DNA of 5,341 bases from Chryseosolibacter sp039917935 (GTDB taxonomy: Bacteria; Bacteroidota; Bacteroidia; Cytophagales; Cyclobacteriaceae): contig JBDSIM010000260.1 of the NCBI GenBank assembly GCA_039917935.1, forward strand, positions 1 to 5,341. Reading direction: 5' to 3'. Below are positions 1-5,341 of this stretch, piece by piece. The number at the start of each line of letters is the position of its first letter. Position 1 is the stretch's first letter. The notes under the pieces are model-generated. The model saw only the letters and a program-made list of their open reading frames with translations. It made no database searches and was not told the DNA's origin. A program made the position numbers and the translations under genes.

Positions 1-97
1 TGGTAAGAGTTGGGCGGGAAAAGATGTACTTGATAGCGTGCTTACGTCTCAACGGTGATTTCGGCACAAACTAGTGAGCACAATTTTGAAAAAAACC

Positions 98-121
98 TGC
101 TCACCACTTTGCTCACCACTT
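98..121. repeat. 12-bp perfect tandem direct repeat
   Basis: The unit tgctcaccactt occurs twice back to back with no mismatch (98-109 and 110-121). A related inverted piece, gtgagcac, lies just to the left at about 75-82. The repeat is about 55 bp from a tRNA 3'-end fragment, so it may be a set of arm-type recombinase binding sites at the end of an integrated element; that role is inferred. On the minus strand it would read KVVSKVVS inside a 41-codon open stretch (167 down to 42) with no convincing start, so it is not called as coding. Apart from this repeat I see no gene or RNA in 1-175. Confidence 0.6.
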
Positions 122-175
122 TTATCAATTTTTCAACGTTTTCAGCGGCGATATCTGCGCATAGAGGCTAAAAAC

Positions 176-203
176 GCATGGGTTCAAATCCCTCCGAGGA
201 CAG
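176..203 (+). other. tRNA 3'-end fragment, candidate attachment-site remnant
   Basis: The segment contains GGGTTCAAATCCC, the T-loop with three flanking G:C pairs, followed by an acceptor-like strand CGAGGAC and a discriminator-like A. There is no D arm, anticodon arm or 5' acceptor strand upstream, so it is not a working tRNA. The outer two T-stem pairs (AT against TC) are broken, as expected if only the 3' core of a tRNA was copied by site-specific integration. In that geometry the integrated element would lie to the left and the chromosome to the right. The expected partner acceptor strand would be GTCCTCG, perhaps a tRNA-Arg, but the parent tRNA is outside the window and that identity is a guess. 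Confidence 0.4.
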
Positions 204-271
204 GCATATTTTAAAGTTTAACCTATTAACTATCAATACGTTATTAAGAATATTTGAAAAATGGGACAAAA

Positions 272-292
272 GCATGGATTCGAACCCTGCTC
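272..292. repeat. Second T-arm-like fragment, diverged direct copy of the first
   Basis: Positions 272-287 match 176-191 at 13 of 16 bases without gaps, and all three differences are transitions. The segment has the T-loop signature GGATTCGAACCC, which is the reverse complement of a tRNA GGGTTCGAATCC. A T-loop is nearly palindromic, so it can be read on either strand. No complete cloverleaf can be built around it. It could be an older attachment-site remnant or the worn 3' end of a lost tRNA on the minus strand. Confidence 0.3.
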
Positions 293-321
293 TGACACAA
301 AACATTCAAAATCAATTATTT

Positions 322-364
322 CTAAAGCAAAAAATCCATCACTCGAAATAGAATGATGGATTTT
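322..364 (-). terminator. Rho-independent terminator downstream of tRNA-Ser
   Basis: Positions 331-341 and 354-364 are perfect 11-bp reverse complements (aaaatccatca / tgatggatttt) with a 12-nt loop. Read on the minus strand, the stem runs into a run of six T and then GCTTT. It begins 25 nt beyond the 3' end of tRNA-Ser and points the right way to end that transcript. The stem is AT-rich at its base, so its strength is uncertain. Confidence 0.65.
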
Positions 365-389
365 GATACGATTTGATCGGATTTTTTCG

Positions 390-476
390 CAGAGGAGGAG
401 GGATTCGAACCCCCGGACCCCGTAAAGGGTCTCCGGTTTTCAAGACCGGTGCAATAAACCGCTCTACCACTCCTCT
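390..476 (-). tRNA. tRNA-Ser, anticodon UGA
   Basis: A complete 87-nt class II tRNA can be folded. It has a 7-bp acceptor stem (AGAGGAG with CTCCTCT), a D stem GTA/TGC, an anticodon stem CCGGT/ACCGG around loop CTTGAAA (anticodon TGA, 440-442), a long variable arm with stem GACCC/GGGTC, and a T arm GGGGG-TTCGAAT-CCCTC with one G:U pair. The discriminator is G, as is usual for serine tRNAs. The long variable arm and UGA anticodon together settle the identity; it reads UCA and other UCN codons. The CCA end is not encoded: the bases after the discriminator are CG, so CCA must be added by the nucleotidyltransferase. The gene stands alone with its own candidate promoter and terminator. Its acceptor sequence does not match the fragment at 176-203, so it is not the parent of that fragment. 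Confidence 0.97.
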
Positions 477-483
477 GTTTATT

Positions 484-511
484 ATTTTACTTCAAAAGGG
501 TGGCATTGCAA
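484..511 (-). promoter_or_regulatory. Candidate promoter for tRNA-Ser
   Basis: On the minus strand TTGCAA (506-511) and TAAAAT (484-489) are separated by 16 bp. The downstream edge is 7 nt from the mature tRNA 5' end, so transcription would start right at the tRNA. The boxes resemble sigma-70 style elements more than the Bacteroidota TTTG/TAnnTTTG pair, so the match is suggestive only. Confidence 0.3.
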
Positions 512-527
512 ATCCATCCTCCTGTAA

Positions 528-546
528 AAATCCCCTTCAGGGACTT
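528..546 (-). terminator. Short hairpin with T-run, possible terminator of the lipoprotein gene
   Basis: Minus-strand AAGTCCC (540-546) pairs with GGGATTT (528-534) around the loop TGAAG, including one G:U pair. The T-run GATTTTTAC forms the 3' side. It lies about 105 nt past the lipoprotein stop codon in the same direction. The core is only three G:C pairs and the U-tract is partly used in the stem, so it is a weak candidate. The rest of 477-650 shows no gene. Confidence 0.35.
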
Positions 547-650
547 CTTACGGGCTGCAAATCTATATTTTTCTACCGTTTCAGCAAAACCGGACAGTAA
601 AATACTATCCAGCCTGACCGGCGGTAGGGCGTATCTGGCAAAGATTCGAA

Positions 651-983
651 CTAGTGCTTCACCAGCCGATATCCATCCAGAATCATATAGGTGACACCAA
701 GACTATCCGTGGTCGGGCGTTGGTCAATATCGAATCGCTTGTAGCCAACTTCATCGTCGTCGTCTTTACTCATAAAGACCAGTTTGTCTCCGTTCACCCA
801 GACGTTGCCTTCGCAGCGCCCTCGGTTTTTGATGTCTAAAACACCCGAGCCATTGCTGAAGATCTGCATCGCATACTTTCGCGAATCCCAGCTTCCGCGA
901 AAATCATAGTTATCGGGACCAAGCTCCTCCTGAAGACAGGAGGCTAACAGACAAAGAAGGATAACTGTGTAGCATGTTTTCAT
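651..983 (-). CDS. Small hypothetical lipoprotein (110 aa)
   Basis: The N-terminus MKTCYTVILLCLLASC is a short signal peptide with a lipobox L13-A14-S15-C16, so signal peptidase II should cut before Cys16 and lipidate it. The residues after the cysteine, LQEELGPD, are acidic, which in some Bacteroidota favours surface display; that is inference. The mature part is about 95 residues with alternating hydrophobic segments, a GSW motif (30-32), NGSG (44-47), NGDKLVF (64-70), an acidic run KDDDDE (73-78) and FDIDQRP (84-90). This suggests a compact beta-rich fold of the kind seen in many uncharacterised Bacteroidota lipoproteins. I do not recognise a named family and assign no function. The ATG at 983 is chosen because it directly begins the signal peptide. 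No strong ribosome-binding site is visible. It lies 273 bp beyond the receptor stop with a repeat in between, so it is probably transcribed separately. Confidence 0.8.
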   Translation of the reverse strand: MKTCYTVILLCLLASCLQEELGPDNYDFRGSWDSRKYAMQIFSNGSGVLDIKNRGRCEGNVWVNGDKLVFMSKDDDDEVGYKRFDIDQRPTTDSLGVTYMILDGYRLVKH

Positions 984-1036
984 AAAATGGAAGATTGGGT
1001 ACTACCTAAAACGCGCAATTCGGATGCCATTTTTTT

Positions 1037-1160
1037 AAATCCATTACACGAGGACAAAAAGAGTCGCAACGGTGCACAAAGAAAATGCAGTTTTTAACAT
1101 CAATCGCTGTCCGAACTGGCTGACGCAGATTGAAAGGACTGCAAAATTGTTGGTGCGCAA
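1037..1160 (+). repeat. Dispersed repeat, copy A
   Basis: This segment matches 4937-5048 in the same orientation in three blocks. The first, aaatccattacacg, is identical in both. The second, ggtgcacaaagaaaat, is identical in both. The third is a 51-bp ungapped block (1109-1159 against 4997-5047) with 45 matches. Between blocks the spacing differs, so the copies have diverged by indels. A short internal inverted pair, GCTGAC (1119-1124) with GTCAGC (1182-1187), suggests the copy may extend to the right as a fold, but I cannot fix its right edge. The element occupies most of the gap between the lipoprotein and the receptor. No gene is supported in 984-1256. Confidence 0.75.
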
Positions 1161-1213
1161 ATAAGACACAGAGAAGAGACGGTCAGCAAGCGACATCGAT
1201 GCTCCTCCGTTCC

Positions 1214-1251
1214 TGTGTGCCACTGGATTTGACAGCCAGGAAGAGCACACA
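1214..1251 (-). repeat. Inverted repeat just after the receptor stop codon
   Basis: TGTGTGC (1214-1220) and GCACACA (1245-1251) are perfect 7-bp reverse complements. Inside them CTGG (1223-1226) pairs with CCAG (1236-1239). The hairpin begins 6 nt after the receptor stop codon on the minus strand. No T-run follows it in that direction; the T-run lies before it. It is therefore not a standard intrinsic terminator, and it could instead stabilise the mRNA 3' end or belong to the neighbouring repeat. Confidence 0.4.
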
Positions 1252-1256
1252 AAAAA

Positions 1257-3674
1257 TTAAAAGTCGATGCGGTAATAAAAAAGCGGTAAAAATCCGAGCT
1301 GATATTCTTCGCGCACAGGACTCGCGGACAGATCGACATCATTAGGAGCATACGTAAGCTTCAAAATATTTTCAATTCCCAGTACATTGACCAGGTCCAC
1401 GGAAATTTCATGCGTCACCATAGGGCGGTTGATCCTGTAGTTGATGCGGATGTCTGTTCTGAAATAAGGTCGGAACTGAAGGGAATTGCGCGTGGCATCT
1501 ACCCACACTACTTCCTTATCCCGCTCCGAGGACGCAATATCCACCGGACCATAACGTCGGCCTCCGGCAGTGGTCATCTTTCCGCCAACGGCCAACGTAT
1601 TTCTGTTCTTTAAAAACCACTCTTTCGTGAACAACAAGTTCAATACAAAGTTGCCATTGAAATCAGTATCCCTCCAGATTGCATCACTGCCCTGATAGCG
1701 CGAATCGAATACAGATCCGGTGATCAGAAAAAGATATCCCTTACTGAAAAATTTTTCAGCGGTAAGTTCGATGCCATAATTGGTGCCGATGCCCGTATTG
1801 ATCAGTGTATCAGGAAAGAAGCGTGAAAAACTCGCGCCTGTATTTAACAATGAGAATGAAGAACCTTTTTTTTCTACTGGAACATGATAAAGATATTGAT
1901 AGTAAATTTCCCCTTTCACACGGAAATCAGAACGCAGGAAACGTTCATAGCCTGCAACAAGGTGAACGCTTCTCGTGAAATCCATTTTGCTATTGTGCGG
2001 AACAGGATTGCCCTTTGCATCATTTGTCTGGCCATAGAAGTAAAGATAAGTGGGCTGGATCTGGCTATGCATCCCCGCGCCAACATTCACAGTCGATTTT
2101 TCGCTGACAGCTAACTTCAAGCCCGCTCTGGGCTCCACCGGAACAAAACTTTCACTGAGCGAGAAATACTGACTGTGCAAACCCGCCACCACATCAAGCT
2201 TCGGAGACAAACTATACTTCCATTGCACGAAGGGTTGTACCAAAAAGCTCTGATCGCTGCTGTTCCAGCGGTTACGCCACTGGTAATATTGCGCATCATT
2301 TTTATTGATATTCCTGACGCTGTCGCGGAGACTGAAAAGATAAAGATCGGTATTCAATCCAAAGTGCAGCACACCACTGTTGATCTTTTTGGAATAAAGG
2401 AGTGAACCGGAAACCTTATTCTGCCTGAAATGATAATCAAGCAATGGTTGCAAAGAATCAAGTACATATTGATTGCTGCTGAGGTGGCGATAGACCAGCT
2501 CGTGATAGGCACTAACCACCTCCGAGGATACTGCCACGGTAGCCTGAAAGTAATTGGCCACGTTGATCGGCTTTTTGTAAGAGAGCCCCAGCACACCGGC
2601 ACCGGATTTAAAATACTGGTCGCGATCATTTTCTCCGTAGATGTTCCGATCAGGTTGTTCTTGATCACTGATCAGAATGTCGACATTACTTTTTCCACCC
2701 AGTCCGAACAATGATAAACTACCTGTCCGCTTCAGGGGAAAATTGAATTTAAAGGCGATGTCCTGATATCTCGGAACGGCGCTGGTTCCGATGTCAATGC
2801 CCAGCTTATTAAAGAGGGCCAGCGTGGAATATCTGTACGAGAACAGATAGGATGCGGTGTGGGATTGAGACAAGGGTCCTTCGGAAAATATTTCCGTTCC
2901 CAGAAAACCAAACTGGGCGCTGTGTTCATGTTTTTCATTGTTTCCGTTTCGTAACTTCAGATCGAAGACACCTGAAATGCTGTTGCCATATTCGGCGGGA
3001 AAAGCACCGGAAAAAAAATCTGAGTTGGCCAGCGTTTGATTGTTGATCATGGATACAGGTCCACCAGCTGTTCCGGGAATATTAAAGTGATTTGGATTGG
3101 GAATGTTGATCCCTTCCATCCGCCACAATACACCCTGCGGTGAATTTCCGCGGATGATAATATCATTCCGGGAATCATCTGCTCCCTGAACTCCCGCGAA
3201 ATTGGAGGCCATGCGTGCCGGGTCCCCCCGGCTTCCCGCATACCGTTGTGTCTCTTCTATGGTAAATGACCGGGAACTGACGATAGCCATCTCGTTGGCG
3301 GCGTCACCGTCCCTTCCCGCAGTAACGGTTATTTCCTGGAGGTTGATGGTTGCCTCCTTCAATAAAATGGTGAGCATTACTTCCTTGGCGGAACTGACCA
3401 GCACGTTATCCAGGAAACTGTCTTTGTACCCGATAAACGAAATTCTTAATGTATACCTTCCCACGGAGACCTTTTCAAAACGAAAATCACCATGCTCATT
3501 GGTAGTCACTCCCGTCAGCGAAGAAGAATCGGCGATCAGCATCACGGTCGCGCCAGGCAGGGGAAAGTGGGTTTCCTGATCAATGACTTTCCCGCGCACA
3601 GTCTGTATGAGCTTCTGGCCCACCAGGCAGGATGAAGCCATGACAAAACCAAGGATGAGTAGGAGAATTTTCAT
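1257..3674 (-). CDS. TonB-dependent outer-membrane receptor with carboxypeptidase-like regulatory domain
   Basis: This is an outer-membrane active transporter that would use TonB/ExbBD energy to import a ligand. The 805 residues begin with a signal peptide (MKILLLILGFVMASSCLVGQ, cleavage likely near residue 20). A carboxypeptidase-D-like regulatory domain follows at about 25-108, shown by VRGKVIDQETHFPLPGATV (27-45) and YTLRISFIGYKD (74-85). LQEITVTAGRD (112-122) leads into the plug at about 120-240, with IIIRGNSPQGVLWRMEGINI (172-191) and FSGAFPAEYGNSISGVFDL (221-239). The rest is a long beta-barrel ending in aromatic YYRIDF with a C-terminal Phe, typical for Bam-assembled proteins. The length fits the non-SusC group, which is shorter than SusC proteins of about 1000 residues, and no SusD gene is adjacent. 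The ligand cannot be named. The reading frame is intact. The start at 3674 directly opens the signal peptide. The SSC at residues 14-16 is not a canonical lipobox, so I favour signal peptidase I. Confidence 0.95.
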   Translation of the reverse strand: MKILLLILGFVMASSCLVGQKLIQTVRGKVIDQETHFPLPGATVMLIADSSSLTGVTTNEHGDFRFEKVSVGRYTLRISFIGYKDSFLDNVLVSSAKEVMLTILLKEATINLQEITVTAGRDGDAANEMAIVSSRSFTIEETQRYAGSRGDPARMASNFAGVQGADDSRNDIIIRGNSPQGVLWRMEGINIPNPNHFNIPGTAGGPVSMINNQTLANSDFFSGAFPAEYGNSISGVFDLKLRNGNNEKHEHSAQFGFLGTEIFSEGPLSQSHTASYLFSYRYSTLALFNKLGIDIGTSAVPRYQDIAFKFNFPLKRTGSLSLFGLGGKSNVDILISDQEQPDRNIYGENDRDQYFKSGAGVLGLSYKKPINVANYFQATVAVSSEVVSAYHELVYRHLSSNQYVLDSLQPLLDYHFRQNKVSGSLLYSKKINSGVLHFGLNTDLYLFSLRDSVRNINKNDAQYYQWRNRWNSSDQSFLVQPFVQWKYSLSPKLDVVAGLHSQYFSLSESFVPVEPRAGLKLAVSEKSTVNVGAGMHSQIQPTYLYFYGQTNDAKGNPVPHNSKMDFTRSVHLVAGYERFLRSDFRVKGEIYYQYLYHVPVEKKGSSFSLLNTGASFSRFFPDTLINTGIGTNYGIELTAEKFFSKGYLFLITGSVFDSRYQGSDAIWRDTDFNGNFVLNLLFTKEWFLKNRNTLAVGGKMTTAGGRRYGPVDIASSERDKEVVWVDATRNSLQFRPYFRTDIRINYRINRPMVTHEISVDLVNVLGIENILKLTYAPNDVDLSASPVREEYQLGFLPLFYYRIDF

Positions 3675-4012
3675 AAGGGCTATTTAAAATTACAGCAATG
3701 AGAATGGAATGTCAATCTTCATTTCACATCAATAAAAATATGTCTACGATTCATGCTGATCAATATTTCCCAACCGACTCGGCTCGATGCCTCGAATACC
3801 TGGACAAGTCATTCGAATACTTCAGGGTTACAGATCTGGATCAATGCGTTCGTCACCGGGGTGGGACCTTTACGTTTCAAACAAATTTCGATTTATTGCT
3901 GCGCCCGGGCACAAGTACCTCAGCGTCCCTGAGACAGGAGACACTGCGGGGACTTTAGATGACAATAAATAGGGAAATCCGATAATGTATTCTTTTGATA
4001 TCCTTCATGATT
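3675..4012. other. Intergenic region without a convincing gene; possible decayed small gene
   Basis: The 338 bp between the receptor start and the barrel-protein stop hold two overlapping plus-strand open frames, 3698-3958 (86 codons) and 3787-3972 (61 codons). Each has protein-like composition in part: the first in its middle (for example LEYLDKSFEYFRVTDLDQC) and the second in its last 35 codons (for example KYLSVPETGDTAGTLDDNK). This pattern would fit one small gene broken by a frameshift. I recognise no family, and a start at 3698 would sit only 24 bp from the divergent receptor start, so I do not call a CDS. A hairpin with one mismatch (TTTGA 3994-3998 with TCAAA 4013-4017) overlaps the barrel-protein stop but has no T-run. 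Confidence 0.3.
3685..3715 (-). promoter_or_regulatory. Candidate promoter of the TonB-dependent receptor
   Basis: On the minus strand TTGACA (3710-3715) is followed after 17 bp by TAATTTTA (3685-3692), close to the Bacteroidota -7 form TAnnTTTG with a TTG box 20 bp before the TA. Transcription would start near 3678, leaving only about 4 nt before the ATG at 3674, so the message would be almost leaderless. That is unusual and lowers confidence. Confidence 0.3.
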
Positions 4013-4768
4013 TCAAAAAGTGTAAATCAGTTTCAAAAATGGATTGATCGGAAACACTTTGAAATCACCTGTGCGGATTAGGCGCCCATCTTTCATAACG
4101 GCAATGACTTCAGGCCGGAAGGTTAATCTGCTTGAAAGGGGAATTGAAACGCTTCCATTTAACGTGTGAAATAATTCGAAGGGTGATACCTTCTCCCTAT
4201 GGCTTTCGCCCCGGAAATGCTGTTTCATGCCTTCAATGCAATGGGTCTCTAACGCGCCCATTCCCACAGACCAACGGATATTTTTTTCTGTTTTCCATTC
4301 CGCATTGATCGCGCCCATCGTCAACATCCAGGGCATGATGAATTTGTCGCTTTTATCAAATAGATATTCACCATCCCTGCCAGGATAGTAAAGGATAACC
4401 ATCCGGTAGATAACGCGGAAATTGTTGTGGCGCAAAAGAGTTGAATTGATTTTTACGCCAGCCAGGGACTGCGCTCCGGTCGTTCCTGCAATGATGCCAA
4501 CAGAAAATTTTTCTGAGATTCCATAGGTTACATCACCGACCAGCGCAGGGGGAGGGGTAATGTTTGTGTAAGTGGTAATTACTCCTGCGTTGAATGCTCG
4601 CCTGCCCGGAAAGTCCGCATCGTGCGAATTTTCCTGATCCATCCGGGTATCGATTACATTTTGTCCATTGACATTGTTAAAGAAAAATATGATCGTGATA
4701 AGCATCAGGAAGATAAATAATGAGATCCTTTTTTTAAAGTTTCGGGAATTGTTTGCTGCGGTTTTCAT
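4013..4768 (-). CDS. Outer-membrane beta-barrel-like protein (251 aa), function unknown
   Basis: The N-terminus has a basic region (MKTAANNSRNFKKR) and a long hydrophobic stretch (15-32, ISLFIFLMLITIIFFFNN), then NVNGQ, a likely signal peptidase I site near residue 36. The mature protein has amphipathic alternating strands: FNAGVITTYTNI (59-70), GDVTYGISEKFSVGIIAG (78-95), FRVIYRMVILYYPG (117-130), IRWSVGMGAL (164-173), LTFRPEVIAVMKDG (215-228) and FLKLIYTF (244-251). The last segment ends in Phe with alternating aromatic or hydrophobic residues, the usual C-terminal signal of barrel proteins. The length suits an 8- to 12-strand barrel. I do not recognise a named family. A proline cluster TPPPAL (71-76) and a His/Cys-containing part, ETHCIEGMKQHFRGESH (174-190), probably form loops. 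Its stop is 338 bp upstream of the receptor start in the same direction, so the two may share function, but co-transcription is not shown. A -7 element and a palindrome precede the start. Confidence 0.8.
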   Translation of the reverse strand: MKTAANNSRNFKKRISLFIFLMLITIIFFFNNVNGQNVIDTRMDQENSHDADFPGRRAFNAGVITTYTNITPPPALVGDVTYGISEKFSVGIIAGTTGAQSLAGVKINSTLLRHNNFRVIYRMVILYYPGRDGEYLFDKSDKFIMPWMLTMGAINAEWKTEKNIRWSVGMGALETHCIEGMKQHFRGESHREKVSPFELFHTLNGSVSIPLSSRLTFRPEVIAVMKDGRLIRTGDFKVFPINPFLKLIYTF

Positions 4769-4781
4769 GGGCTTCGGGTTA

Positions 4782-4795
4782 TTTGATGCATCAAA
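4782..4795. promoter_or_regulatory. Perfect 14-bp palindrome, candidate operator
   Basis: TTTGATGCATCAAA is its own reverse complement over all 14 bases. It lies 14 bp before the ATG of the barrel-protein gene and overlaps the TTTG of that gene's -7 element, where a dimeric repressor would block transcription. The regulator is unknown and none is encoded in the window. Confidence 0.45.
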
Positions 4796-4799
4796 CTTA
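4792..4799 (-). promoter_or_regulatory. Candidate -7 element of the barrel-protein gene
   Basis: On the minus strand TAAGTTTG matches the Bacteroidota sigma-ABfr -7 consensus TAnnTTTG exactly. It leaves a leader of roughly 18 nt before the ATG at 4768. No clear TTTG/TTG -33 box is seen at the usual 19-20 bp spacing, so support comes from one box only. Confidence 0.4.
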
Positions 4800-4936
4800 G
4801 GCTTCCCGACCCATCAGGTAGTTTCGAAGTTTGTAAGTCTCCAACATGCTTTATGCAGAAAATACCAAAACCTGAGCGAGAATGGAGGTGGGTTGTGATT
4901 ATTGCAAATCGTGGTCGTTTCCCCAATTCGGCGATA

Positions 4937-5191
4937 AAATCCATTACACGGAGGACACAAAGGTGCACAAAGAAAATTTTTTTGGGCTCAGGGTGCGTCC
5001 GAACGGGCTGACGGAGATTGAAAGGTCTGCATAGTTGTCGGTGCGCAGGAGATACGCGGTGGTACCGGGTTTTAGAATTCAGTCGAGTCTCTCCGTGACC
5101 TGATGCACACGTTCGGAACAACTTCACTTTAATCATGTATCAAAGTGTTGAGACGCACCAACGAAAAACAAAATTCTCTGTGATTCTCTGG
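4937..5191 (+). repeat. Dispersed foldback repeat, copy B (MITE-like)
   Basis: The left 112 bp match copy A at 1037-1160. The element also folds on itself. The left arm at about 4966-5004 (CACAAAGAAAATT ... GGTGCGTCCGAAC) pairs imperfectly with the reverse complement of about 5147-5186 (CACAGAGAATTTT ... GGTGCGTCTCAAC). Inside, tccgaacg (4998-5005) pairs perfectly with cgttcgga (5110-5117), and tgacggaga (5009-5017) pairs at 8 of 9 with tctccgtga (5090-5098). The ends carry the CACAGAG/CACAAAG-type motif common in dispersed bacterial repeats. This architecture suggests a non-autonomous inverted-repeat element. The minus-strand open frame across it is a by-product of the repeat and is not called. 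The right edge is uncertain and may continue to the intron junction near 5204. The stretch 4800-4936 shows no gene. Confidence 0.6.
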
Positions 5192-5204
5192 TACGCCACG
5201 AGGC

Positions 5205-5341
5205 GTGTGTTAAGTATACGTAATGGATGAAAAAGCCATATAACCAAATTTGCTGTTCGGGTTAAAGTACCTCTGAGGTATGGGGAAGTAATGAACCATG
5301 CTGAGTTCAGAGAGTTACGTTCCTGTAAGCTGCTGTAGTTA
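5205..5341 (+). ncRNA. Group II intron 5' end (domain I), truncated by the window end
   Basis: The segment starts with GTGTG, the 5' consensus of group II introns (GUGYG). Its RNA folds into a multi-branched structure: ACGTAA (5218-5223) pairs with TTACGT (5315-5320). Enclosed are TGG/CCA (5224-5226, 5236-5238), TAACC/GGTTA (5241-5245, 5260-5264), TACCT/AGGTA with loop CTG (5268-5272, 5276-5280), and TGAAC/GTTCA (5292-5296, 5305-5309). Such a nested set of perfect short helices fits the start of domain I of a self-splicing retroelement. The rest of domain I, the intron-encoded reverse transcriptase/maturase and domains V-VI would lie to the right, outside the window. The 5' exon would end at ...CACGAGGC, at the right end of repeat copy B. 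I recognise the style of this region from memory rather than by alignment, so the alternative is another structured RNA. Confidence 0.55.

Noticed and set aside
98..121. CRISPR array
   Set aside because: Only two 12-bp units with no spacer between them; no longer repeat-spacer pattern is seen anywhere in the window.
42..167. Minus-strand open stretch of 41 codons reading through the tandem repeat, which could look like the tail of an integrase
   Set aside because: It begins right after a stop codon with no convincing start, is too short to match a recombinase domain, and its repetitive part comes from the 12-bp tandem repeat.
373..600. Plus-strand open frame of 75 codons over the tRNA
   Set aside because: It is the antisense of the tRNA-Ser gene; the GGIRTPGP-like start is a common false translation of tRNA reverse complements.
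1044..1351. Small open frames in the gap between lipoprotein and receptor
   Set aside because: They lie in repeat copy A or overlap the receptor 3' end in other frames, with no protein-family features.
3202..3579. Plus-strand open frame of 125 codons inside the receptor gene
   Set aside because: It is antisense to the well-supported plug and regulatory domains and shows no recognisable features.
3994..4017. Hairpin at the barrel-protein stop considered as a terminator
   Set aside because: It overlaps the stop codon, is AT-rich with a mismatch, and has no T-run on the minus-strand 3' side.
4765..5136. Minus-strand open frame of 123 codons
   Set aside because: It runs through repeat copy B and overlaps the start of the barrel-protein gene; its composition has no signal peptide or domain and reflects the repeat.

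Overview
The window looks like chromosomal DNA of a Bacteroidota bacterium, probably an environmental Cytophagia- or Chitinophagia-like lineage. The pointers are a TonB-dependent receptor with an N-terminal carboxypeptidase-like regulatory domain, a short lipoprotein, weak Shine-Dalgarno signals, and a TAnnTTTG-type -7 element. The lineage is inferred from gene style only. All recognised genes lie on the minus strand.

Layout from left to right. Positions 1-300 look like the scar of a tRNA-targeted integrated element: a perfect 12-bp tandem repeat (98-121), a tRNA 3'-end fragment (176-203), and a second T-arm-like fragment 96 bp further on. A complete class II tRNA-Ser(UGA) follows (390-476, minus), with a hairpin terminator and a candidate promoter. 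Next come a 110-residue lipoprotein (651-983), copy A of a diverged repeat (1037-1160), an 805-residue TonB-dependent receptor (1257-3674), a 338-bp gap with no convincing gene, and a 251-residue outer-membrane barrel-like protein (4013-4768). That gene starts just downstream of a perfect 14-bp palindrome that overlaps a -7 element. Copy B of the repeat (about 4937-5191) can fold into a long imperfect hairpin, like a miniature inverted-repeat element. From about 5205 to the window end the + strand has a GUGUG start and a nested multi-helix fold, read as the 5' end (domain I) of a group II intron that continues outside the window.

How the genes relate. The receptor and the barrel protein both belong in the outer membrane and the lipoprotein is membrane-anchored, so the window is a cell-envelope region. 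The 338-bp and 273-bp gaps argue against one operon. No SusD partner, TonB/ExbBD genes or regulator is visible, so the receptor substrate cannot be named.

The most interesting content is outside the genes: two copies of a dispersed foldback repeat bracketing the two outer-membrane genes, a probable group II intron adjoining one copy, and the tRNA-fragment scar. I see no convincing new multi-gene system.
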